From Thermoleophilia bacterium (GTDB lineage Bacteria > Actinomycetota > Thermoleophilia > Gaiellales > Gaiellaceae): 15,086 bases of DNA. A model generated the notes under the pieces. The model did not search any database, was not told the DNA's origin, and was given only the letters and a program-made list of their open reading frames with translations. Location: NCBI GenBank assembly GCA_013362295.1, contig JABFWJ010000390.1:1-15086 (forward strand), written 5' to 3'. Below are positions 6,048 through 11,782 of the stretch, in pieces. The translations under genes were made by a program, and so were the position numbers. The first letter of the stretch is position 1. Each line of letters starts with the position of its first letter.

Positions 6048-7232
6048 ATGAGCGCTCTCGACCCGCTGACCGAAGAGCAGCGCGAGATCCGCGAGCTGGT
6101 GCGCACGATCGCGCGCGAAAAAATCGCGCCGCGGGCCGCCGAGATCGACAAGAGCGCCGAGTTTCCGTGGGACGTCGTCGAGACGTACCGCGAGAACGAC
6201 CTGTTCGGGATCATGTACGACGAGCAGTACGGCGGGATCGGCGAGAGCTCGCTGATGACGCTCGTGACGATCGAGGAGCTCTCGAAGGTGTGCGCGACGA
6301 GCGGCCTGATCATCGCCGTGCAGGAGCTCGGATCGCTCGGGATCAAGCTCGCCGCCAGCGACGAGCAGAAGCAGCGCTTCCTGCCGCGGCTCGCGAGCGG
6401 CGAATGGCTTGCGGCCTACGCACTCACGGAGCCCGGCTCCGGCTCGGACAGTGCCGCGATGCGCACGAGCGCGCGCCGCGACGGCGACGACTACGTGCTG
6501 AACGGCGGGAAGCGGTTCATCACGAACGCCGGCGTCGCGCACGTGTACGTCGTGTTCGCGAAGACCGACCCCGAGCAGGGCCATGGAGGGATCTCGGCGT
6601 TCGTCGTGGAGGCGGACACGGCAGGCTTCGAGGTGGGCCGGATCGAGCCCAAGATGGGGATCAAGGGCTCGACGACCGGCGAGATCTTCTTCAACGACGC
6701 GCGGATCCCGGCGGCGAACCTGCTCGGCTCGGAGGGCGAGGGGTTCAAGCTCGCGATGCGGATCCTCGACCGCTCGCGGCCGGGGATCGGCGCGCAGGGG
6801 CTCGGGCTGGCCCAGGGCGCGACGGACTACGCACTCGAATACGCCCGCTCGCGCGAGACGATGGGCAAGCCGATCGCGCAGCACCAACTGATCGCGGGGA
6901 TGCTCGCGGACATGGAGACGAAGTGCGAGGCCGCACGCGGGCTGCTCTACAAGGTCGGCCAGATGATCGACGACGAGGACACCGGCCCTGAGCTGACGAA
7001 GCTGTCTGCGATGGCAAAGCTCTACTGCACCGACGTCGCGATGGAGGTCACCACCGACGCCGTGCAGGTGCTGGGCGGATACGGGTACATCCAGGAGTAT
7101 CCGGTCGAGCGGATGATGCGCGATGCGAAGATCACACAGATCTACGAGGGCACGAACCAGATCCAGCGGCTGGTGATCGCCCGCGAGATGCTGAAGGAGA
7201 ACCGGGCCTTCCTGCTGACCGGTGTCGGCTGA
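6048..7232 (+). CDS. Acyl-CoA dehydrogenase (short/branched-chain type)
   Basis: This flavoenzyme introduces the alpha-beta double bond into acyl-CoA thioesters, passing electrons to ETF. At 394 residues it has the usual length. The N-terminal helical domain begins LTEEQREIRELVRTIAREKIAP. The middle beta domain carries the FAD signature YALTEPGSGSD (about residues 124-134) and then ITNAG (about 158-162). The C-terminal helical domain carries QVLGGYGYIQEYPVERMMRD and IYEGTNQIQ. E367 in IYEGT is the catalytic base at the position used by short- and medium-chain enzymes. All signature residues are present. Chain-length preference cannot be settled; the overall look is closest to butyryl-CoA or short/branched-chain dehydrogenases. 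No ETF, thiolase or hydratase gene is near, so it does not sit in a beta-oxidation cluster. The ATG at 6048 has a TAGACT box 8 bases upstream and no Shine-Dalgarno. The 3' end overlaps the next gene by 11 bases. Confidence 0.95.
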   Translation: MSALDPLTEEQREIRELVRTIAREKIAPRAAEIDKSAEFPWDVVETYRENDLFGIMYDEQYGGIGESSLMTLVTIEELSKVCATSGLIIAVQELGSLGIKLAASDEQKQRFLPRLASGEWLAAYALTEPGSGSDSAAMRTSARRDGDDYVLNGGKRFITNAGVAHVYVVFAKTDPEQGHGGISAFVVEADTAGFEVGRIEPKMGIKGSTTGEIFFNDARIPAANLLGSEGEGFKLAMRILDRSRPGIGAQGLGLAQGATDYALEYARSRETMGKPIAQHQLIAGMLADMETKCEAARGLLYKVGQMIDDEDTGPELTKLSAMAKLYCTDVAMEVTTDAVQVLGGYGYIQEYPVERMMRDAKITQIYEGTNQIQRLVIAREMLKENRAFLLTGVG

Positions 7233-7953
7233 GACCCGCGTCGGTCGCACGTTCGGTCGCGTGGCCGAGGAATACGAGCGCGCACGGCCCGAGTACCCGC
7301 GCGAGGCGGTCGAGCGCGCGGCGGCCGAGCTCGGGCTTCGCACCGACGCAACCGTGCTCGAGCTCGGGGCGGGAACGGGCAAGCTGACGCGACTGCTCGC
7401 ACAGCGGTTCGCACGCGTGATCGCGGTCGAGCCCGACGACGAGATGCGCCGCCGGATCGCGGGCGACGCGCGCGCGGGCACGGCCGAGCAGATCCCGCTC
7501 GGAGACGGCGAGGTGGACGCCGTCTTCGCCGGCGACGCGTTTCACTGGTTCGACACGAGCGCGGCCCTCGCGGAGATCACGCGCGTCGCGCGTCCCGGCG
7601 GCGGCCTTGCGCTGCTCTGGAACGACTGGTGGGAGAAGGAGCAGCCGCCGCTGCCGCCGCCAGCGCGCGCGATCCTCGACGGCCTGTTTGCCCGCTTCCA
7701 CGTCGACCGGCGCGAGAGCCGAGACTGGCGCGAGGTCCTCGAGCGGTCGCTCGGCCCGCTCGGGCACGCGCAGTTCGTCGTCGACATTCCCTACGACGGA
7801 CGCCGCCTCGCCGAGCTCTGCTTGAGCTCGAGCTCGCCGGCGGCACTGCTCGACGAGGAGCGCGCCGGCGTCGCGCAGCGGCTGCACGAGCTCGTGACCG
7901 GGGACTACGTCGTCAGCGTCACGACCGATCTGTACTGGGCGCGGCTGCAATGA
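7222..7953 (+). CDS. Class I SAM-dependent methyltransferase, paralogue 1
   Basis: This 243-residue protein has a Rossmann-type SAM-binding core. Motif I is VLELGAGTGKLT (about residues 45-56), followed by the acidic residue at the end of strand 2 (VIAVEP, E70), then EQIPLGDGEVDAVFAGDAFHWFD (motifs II/III region) and RVARPGGGLALLWND. The start TFGRVAEEYERARPEYP is typical of actinobacterial methyltransferases resembling the trans-aconitate or ubiquinone/menaquinone groups, but the substrate is unknown. The C-terminal half (residues about 140-243) would carry the acceptor-specific part. The start is GTG at 7222, inside the end of the acyl-CoA dehydrogenase gene (11-base overlap). The stop overlaps the ATG of its paralogue (ATGA). 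The two share the plan AEEYxRxRxxxP, LxLGAGTGKLT, AVEPxxxMR, PLxDGxVDAVFxxxAFHWFD and RPxGxLxxxxN, so they are tandem duplicates that have diverged. Confidence 0.88.
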   Translation: MSAETRVGRTFGRVAEEYERARPEYPREAVERAAAELGLRTDATVLELGAGTGKLTRLLAQRFARVIAVEPDDEMRRRIAGDARAGTAEQIPLGDGEVDAVFAGDAFHWFDTSAALAEITRVARPGGGLALLWNDWWEKEQPPLPPPARAILDGLFARFHVDRRESRDWREVLERSLGPLGHAQFVVDIPYDGRRLAELCLSSSSPAALLDEERAGVAQRLHELVTGDYVVSVTTDLYWARLQ

Positions 7954-8687
7954 GCGACCCGCAGGGCCTGACGTTCGACCCCGTCGCGGAGGACTACGAC
8001 CGCGGGCGCGCGGGTTGGCCGTCCGGGCTGCTCGACGGCATCGACGGCGACGCGGTCCTCGATCTCGGCGCCGGCACGGGCAAGCTGACGGCGCTGCTCG
8101 TCGCGCGCTACCCGGTCGTCTGCGCCGTCGAGCCGCTCGCGGGCATGCGTGCGGTCCTCGCCCGCAACGTTCCCGGCGTTGACGTGCTCGCCGGCAGCGC
8201 CGAGCGGATTCCGCTGGACGACGGCTCGGTCGACGCGGTGTTCGTCGCCGAGGCCTTCCACTGGTTCGACAGCGGGGCGGCGACGTTCGAGATCGCCCGC
8301 GTGCTCCGTCCGCACGGTGTGCTCGTCGTCGCCTTCAACGAATGGCGGACGCCGTGGGAGCTGCCGCACGAGGCGCGTGCCGCGATCGAGACACGTGCTG
8401 CGCGCGTGCCGCCGCCGGGCGGCCCGAAGGTGGAGAGCGGTTTATGGAAGCTCGGTCTCGAGGCCGCCCCGTTCGGACCGCTGCAGCAGCGGTCGCTGCC
8501 CCATTCGTGGGAGACGGACCGGGAGGGCGTCGCCGCCTACTACGTCTCGATCAGCTCGATCGCGCAGCTGCCGCCGGCGGAGCGCGAGGAGCTGCGCAGC
8601 GAGCTCCTGACCCTGCTCCCCGAGGGCTGCTACCGGCTGGAGCTGGTCGCGCAGGTGTTCACCGCCAAGAGGCTCGAGCAGCGGTGA
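7950..8687 (+). CDS. Class I SAM-dependent methyltransferase, paralogue 2
   Basis: This 245-residue protein is a diverged copy of the gene just upstream. Motif I is VLDLGAGTGKLT (about residues 36-47), the strand-2 acidic residue is E61 (CAVEP), and the later core reads AERIPLDDGSVDAVFVAEAFHWFDS and RVLRPHGVLVVAFNEW. The C-terminal part (GGPKVESGLWKLG, then LPHSWETDREGVAAYYVSISSI and the end LELVAQVFTAKR) differs from paralogue 1, which suggests a different acceptor or a heteromeric pair. The methyl acceptor is unknown; small molecules are more usual than nucleic acids in this group. The ATG start at 7950 overlaps the upstream stop (ATGA), and its own stop overlaps the next start (GTGA), so it is fixed in the middle of a coupled operon. 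Confidence 0.88.
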   Translation: MSDPQGLTFDPVAEDYDRGRAGWPSGLLDGIDGDAVLDLGAGTGKLTALLVARYPVVCAVEPLAGMRAVLARNVPGVDVLAGSAERIPLDDGSVDAVFVAEAFHWFDSGAATFEIARVLRPHGVLVVAFNEWRTPWELPHEARAAIETRAARVPPPGGPKVESGLWKLGLEAAPFGPLQQRSLPHSWETDREGVAAYYVSISSIAQLPPAEREELRSELLTLLPEGCYRLELVAQVFTAKRLEQR

Positions 8688-9580
8688 GCCCGGCGGTCAA
8701 GCTGTCGTCGGCGGACCGCGTCCTCTTCCCGGAGGACGGCGTCACCAAGCGCAACCTCTTCGACTACTACGACGCGGTCGCGGGCGTGCTCGTCCCGCAT
8801 CTCAAGAACCGGCCGTTCACGATGACGCGCTGGCGGGAGGGTCTGCGCGGCCCGTCGTTCGTCCCGAAGCAGGCGCCGAAGGGCATGCCGGACTCGATCC
8901 CGACGGCGGAGTTCCGCACGTGGCCGCGCGGCGGCAAGGGCGAGTCGCGCCTCGTCGACTTCCCGCTCGTCAACTCGCGCGAGGCGCTGCTCTGGATGGT
9001 GCAGATGCACTGCATCGACATGAATGCGTGGTACTCGCGCGTCGACCGGCCCGACCGGCCGGACTGGGTGCTCTTCGATCTCGATCCGCCCGAGGAGCCG
9101 GACGCCTTCGCGCAGTGTGTGCGCGTCGCGCACTACCTGCATGACGCGCTGGCCGAGCTGGACCTCGGGTCCTACGTGAAGACGAGCGGCGCGGACGGCA
9201 TTCACATCCTCGTCCCGATTGCGCGGCGCTCGACCTACGAGGACACCTACGAGTTCGCCGAGCGCCTCTCGCGGAAGCTCGAGTCGGAGCACCCGGGCGA
9301 GGTGACGACCGAATGGCTGAAGAAGAAGCGATCCGGGGTCCTCGTCGACCACCGCCAGAACGGCTGGGGAAAGACGATCGCTTCGGCGTATTCCGTGCGC
9401 CCGAAGCCCGGCGCGCCCGTCTCCACGCCGCTGCGCTGGGACGAGCTCACCGAGGACATCACACCGCGCGACTTCTCGATGCAGGTCGCCCTCGACCGCG
9501 TGGCGAAGCACGGCGATCTCTTCGAGCCGGTGCTGCACGGGAAGCAGTCGCTCGGCAGCGCGCTGAAAGCGCTGCGGTGA
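8684..9580 (+). CDS. ligD: Stand-alone LigD-type primase-polymerase domain (PolDom)
   Basis: This 298-residue protein matches the polymerase domain of bacterial NHEJ ligase D, an archaeo-eukaryotic primase-fold enzyme that adds ribo- or deoxyribonucleotides at broken DNA ends. The N-terminus VKLSSADRVLFPEDGVTKRNLFDYY is the standard LigD-Pol opening. Catalytic motif I is VLFDLDPP with metal ligands D132 and D134. Motif II is SGADGIH (S168-H174), which contacts the incoming nucleotide. Motif III is VLVDHRQN with D222. Family features KTIASAYSVRPKPGAPVSTPLRWDE and the helical end are also present, so the domain is complete. There is no ligase or phosphoesterase domain in the chain, and no ku or ATP-dependent ligase gene in the window. 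Actinobacteria often encode these as separate genes elsewhere. The GTG start overlaps the methyltransferase stop (GTGA), and the stop overlaps the next start in the same way. Confidence 0.93.
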   Translation: MSPAVKLSSADRVLFPEDGVTKRNLFDYYDAVAGVLVPHLKNRPFTMTRWREGLRGPSFVPKQAPKGMPDSIPTAEFRTWPRGGKGESRLVDFPLVNSREALLWMVQMHCIDMNAWYSRVDRPDRPDWVLFDLDPPEEPDAFAQCVRVAHYLHDALAELDLGSYVKTSGADGIHILVPIARRSTYEDTYEFAERLSRKLESEHPGEVTTEWLKKKRSGVLVDHRQNGWGKTIASAYSVRPKPGAPVSTPLRWDELTEDITPRDFSMQVALDRVAKHGDLFEPVLHGKQSLGSALKALR

Positions 9581-10212
9581 TCGCGGTCGACTGGGTCGCG
9601 GTCTCGTCGATCGTGACGGCGGCCGCGACGCTCGTGCTGGCGAGCGCGACCTTTCTCTCGGTCCGCTCGGCGAACCGCGCGGCGCGCGCTGCGGAGCGCT
9701 CGCTGCTTGCCGGCCTGCGGCCGCTACTCGCGCCGTCGCGTCTCGACGACCAGCCGCAGAAGGTGGGCTTCTTCGACGACAAATGGTTCCTCGTGCCGGG
9801 CGGCGGCGCCGTCGCGGAGGCATCCGACCGGGTCGTGTATCTCGCGATCGCCGTGCGCAACGTCGGCAGCGGGATCGCCGTCCTGCACGGCTGGCACCTG
9901 CGTCCGGAGATCGAGCCCGGCGACAACGACCACGCACCGCTCGAGGACTTCCGCCGCCTGACGCGCGACCTCTACATCGCGCCGGGCGAGATCGGCTTCT
10001 GGCAGGGCGCCTTCCGCCAGCCCGACGACCCGGCGTTCATCTCGGCGCGCGCAGCGATCGAAGCGCCGAGACGGTTCGCCGTCGACGTGCTCTACGGCGA
10101 CCACGAGCTCGGCCAGCGGTCGATCACGCGCTTTGCGGTGACGCCGCGTGACGAGCGCTGGATCGCCGGCGTCTCACGCCACTGGAACGTCGACCGCCCC
10201 GACCCGCGTTAG
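9577..10212 (+). CDS. Hypothetical protein with one N-terminal membrane segment
   Basis: I do not recognise a named family. The 211-residue product starts with a hydrophobic helix (about residues 5-29, VAVSSIVTAAATLVLASATF). A positively charged helix follows (RSANRAARAAERSLLAGLRP, about 30-49), which by the positive-inside rule would place the remainder in the cytoplasm. The soluble part (about 60-205) looks mostly beta: YLAIAVRNVGSGIAVLHGWHL resembles the strand with an N-x-G-x-G turn seen in Ig-like sandwiches. Pieces such as GEIGFWQGAF and FAVDVLYGDHELGQRSITRF continue that impression. There are no Cys residues and no obvious catalytic motif. The start is GTG at 9577, overlapping the LigD-type polymerase stop (GTGA), so it is the last gene of a coupled operon. 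Any link to DNA repair rests on that position alone. Confidence 0.75.
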   Translation: MIAVDWVAVSSIVTAAATLVLASATFLSVRSANRAARAAERSLLAGLRPLLAPSRLDDQPQKVGFFDDKWFLVPGGGAVAEASDRVVYLAIAVRNVGSGIAVLHGWHLRPEIEPGDNDHAPLEDFRRLTRDLYIAPGEIGFWQGAFRQPDDPAFISARAAIEAPRRFAVDVLYGDHELGQRSITRFAVTPRDERWIAGVSRHWNVDRPDPR

Positions 10213-10276
10213 GAGAGCGCGCGCCTCGACCCGCGGTGTTCACGTCGTCTGCGCGCGCCCGGACCCCTCCGGCGTC

Positions 10277-10825
10277 TCAGGCACCTCTGGCGGCCTTCTT
10301 GTACTCCCGCTTCCAGGCCTGGTAGCGCTCGAGGTCCTCGGCCGAGGTGACGTCGCCGAGGGTCGGATGCGAGGGCGCGAGCTCCTCGGCCGCCTGCACG
10401 CCGAAGTGCTTCGCGAGCACGGCGCCCAGTGACTTGATCTTCATCTCTCCGAACCCCGGCAGCGAGGCGATGCGCTTGCGCAGGTCGGTGCCGTCCTTCG
10501 CCTCCGACCAGATGCGGGATGCATCGCCGCCGTACTCCTCGGCCACCACGGACGCGAGCTCTCGTACCCGGTCAGCCATCGCGCCGGGGAAGCGGTGAAT
10601 CGCCGGCTTCTCGGCGAAGACGGGGCCGAGGTCCATCGCCGCGAGCTTGCTCGGGTCGAGCGTGCCTGCGCGCTCCTTCAGCACCTGCGGCCCTGCGAAG
10701 GCCTTCTGCACCGGTACCTGCTGATCGATCGCGAAGCCGACGAGCAGCGCGAACGGATCCTGCGCGAGCAGCTCGCACGCGGCGGGGTCGTTCGTGAAGT
10801 GGAGGGCGGTCGGCACGCCGCCCAC
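10277..10825 (-). CDS. Uncharacterised HhH-GPD-type base-excision-repair-like protein
   Basis: This 182-residue protein resembles the small actinobacterial HhH-GPD family annotated as uncharacterised DNA-repair proteins. The N-terminal pattern LHFTNDPAACELLAQDPFALLVG is characteristic. DQQVPVQKAFAGP (34-46) corresponds to the SQQVS helix of AlkA-like glycosylases. SLPGFGEMKIKSLGAVLAKHFG (121-142) is the helix-hairpin-helix that would bind the DNA backbone. The catalytic Asp that normally follows the hairpin in a DTHVxR-like context is not seen; the sequence there is SHPTLGDVTSAEDL. Glycosylase activity is therefore uncertain. No iron-sulfur Cys cluster is present, and the chain contains only one Cys. 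The start is ambiguous: GTG at 10825 (used here, 4 bases after the dioxygenase stop) or GTG at 10816, which stands 10 bases after a TAGGCT box (10832 to 10827). Neither has a clear Shine-Dalgarno. Confidence 0.85.
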   Translation of the reverse strand: MGGVPTALHFTNDPAACELLAQDPFALLVGFAIDQQVPVQKAFAGPQVLKERAGTLDPSKLAAMDLGPVFAEKPAIHRFPGAMADRVRELASVVAEEYGGDASRIWSEAKDGTDLRKRIASLPGFGEMKIKSLGAVLAKHFGVQAAEELAPSHPTLGDVTSAEDLERYQAWKREYKKAARGA

Positions 10826-10829
10826 AAGC

Positions 10830-11507
10830 CTACTTGTGCACGCCCATCGCGATCGTGCCGACGTAGCCCGCGCCCTGTTTCTTCAGTGCGAGCAGGCTGC
10901 GCTTGCCGCCGTTGACGAAGATCGAGTCGGACGCATTCGGCGTGTCGGGGTTGCCGCGCGAGCTGTACGGCGCGGACTTGTAGACCGCCTGCGTGAGCGC
11001 GTCGGGGAAGAAGAGCTGTCCCGTGTGCACGACGCTGCCGCCCACGTGCACCTTCACGTGGATGTGCACCGCGCGGCCTCGGTACCAGCCCGGATAAATC
11101 GTCGTGAACACCGCGAGACCGTTGCGGTCCGTCTTCTGGATCCCGCGCAGAAACGTCCTGCTCCCACCGCCGCCGAAGCCCGAGTAGTCGCCGGCCGCGT
11201 CGGCATGCCAGATGTCCACGGCCGCGCCCTTGATCGGCCGGCAGGTCGACGCATCGAGGACGCTCAGGCGGAGCGAGAGCGGCGTGCCTCGATGGCCGTC
11301 GCGGACGTCGCGCCTCAGCTGCTCGCCGGCGATGTAGTACGGGCCCTCGGTGAGCTCGGGTGTGAGCACGCACTGCACGGCGCGGGTCTCGACGGCCTTG
11401 TTCCCGCCGGCGGCTCCGCCGGCAAGCAGCGCGTTGCCGCCGGCAGCGGCGACGAGGAGGCCGCCGAGCCGGGCGAGCGACCGGCGGCGCGTGATCGGCT
11501 CTTCCAT
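10830..11507 (-). CDS. Tat-exported intradiol ring-cleavage dioxygenase-like protein
   Basis: This 225-residue protein combines a twin-arginine signal (TRRRSLARLGG, residues 6-16, followed by an Ala/Gly/Leu stretch to about 34) with an intradiol dioxygenase core. Such enzymes cleave catechol-type rings between the hydroxyls using Fe(III). The four expected iron ligands are present: Y108 (HADAAGDYSGF), and Y142, H148 and H150 (YPGWYRGRAVHIHVKV). The pre-core motif LTPELTEGPYYI (48-59) is typical of the secreted branch, as is the lack of the N-terminal dimerisation helices of catechol 1,2-dioxygenase. The substrate is unknown; exported homologues are thought to act on aromatic compounds outside the cell. 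The ATG at 11507 was chosen because it puts the Tat motif at the N-terminus and has TACCGT 8 bases upstream. The frame stays open further upstream, but that stretch is antisense to the small membrane protein gene. Confidence 0.9.
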   Translation of the reverse strand: MEEPITRRRSLARLGGLLVAAAGGNALLAGGAAGGNKAVETRAVQCVLTPELTEGPYYIAGEQLRRDVRDGHRGTPLSLRLSVLDASTCRPIKGAAVDIWHADAAGDYSGFGGGGSRTFLRGIQKTDRNGLAVFTTIYPGWYRGRAVHIHVKVHVGGSVVHTGQLFFPDALTQAVYKSAPYSSRGNPDTPNASDSIFVNGGKRSLLALKKQGAGYVGTIAMGVHK

Positions 11508-11515
11508 TTGCGGGG

Positions 11516-11521
11516 ACGGTA
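11516..11521 (-). promoter_or_regulatory. Candidate -10 box TACCGT for the dioxygenase gene
   Basis: Read on the minus strand, TACCGT fits TANNNT and is 8 bases (CCCCGCAA) before the ATG at 11507. There is no Shine-Dalgarno, so the transcript is probably leaderless. The HhH-GPD gene downstream may be served by the same mRNA, as the gap between them is 4 bases or 13 bases depending on its start. Confidence 0.45.
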
Positions 11522-11573
11522 ACCGGGCGACCTGTGGGTTTCCTACGAGCAGCGGCCCGGGTACCCGAACTGC

Positions 11574-11759
11574 ATGACCGAGCCGCTCAAAGAGGTCGAG
11601 GAGAAGATCGAGGAGAAGGTCGAGGAGCTCGTCCACGAGGCCGACGAGGGCCGGAGCCCCCGCACCCCGCTGATCGTGCTCAGCGGCGTCTCGATCGTCG
11701 TGCTGGCGGTCGTCGGCATTCTCCTCGTGCTCGCGTTTCTCGCCTATTACCTGGCGTAG
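11574..11759 (+). CDS. Small single-span membrane protein (61 aa)
   Basis: The product has two parts. Residues 1-26 form a highly charged amphipathic helix rich in Glu and Lys (KEVEEKIEEKVEELVHEADEG), with coiled-coil-like spacing. Residues about 33-60 form one long hydrophobic segment (PLIVLSGVSIVVLAVVGILL, then VLAFLAYYLA) that runs to the C-terminus. A tail-anchored or N-in membrane protein with an acidic cytoplasmic helix is the simplest reading. I do not recognise a family. It lies between the divergent dioxygenase (66-bp gap) and the Lhr gene (23-bp gap). Strong charge and hydrophobicity patterning, a clean ATG and a tight fit between neighbours argue that it is real. No Shine-Dalgarno is evident; TACCCG 6 bases upstream is a weak -10 match. 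The start of the opposite-strand frame over this gene (DLLLDLLLDLF) is just its mirror image. Confidence 0.72.
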   Translation: MTEPLKEVEEKIEEKVEELVHEADEGRSPRTPLIVLSGVSIVVLAVVGILLVLAFLAYYLA

Positions 11760-11770
11760 ATCCGCGGGAG

Positions 11771-11776
11771 TACCCT
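11771..11776 (+). promoter_or_regulatory. Candidate -10 box TACCCT for lhr
   Basis: TACCCT fits TANNNT and is 6 bases (GGCGGG) before the GTG at 11783, the spacing expected if transcription starts on the G of the GTG. It lies 11 bases after the stop of the small membrane protein. The GGCGGG between box and start is a poor Shine-Dalgarno and directly abuts the GTG, so leaderless translation is more likely. Confidence 0.45.
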
Positions 11777-11782
11777 GGCGGG

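Noticed and set aside
10213..10276. GCGCGCGC copies at 10217-10224 and 10251-10258 as a bidirectional terminator between convergent genes
   Set aside because: The arms pair (8 bp, 26-base loop), but each is self-complementary and such GC runs are common here. No T-run follows. The gap holds nothing else I can support.
11508..11636. N-terminal extension of the dioxygenase (Leu/Asp-rich repeat start)
   Set aside because: It is the antisense of the small membrane protein's charged helix, and it would bury the Tat signal inside the chain.
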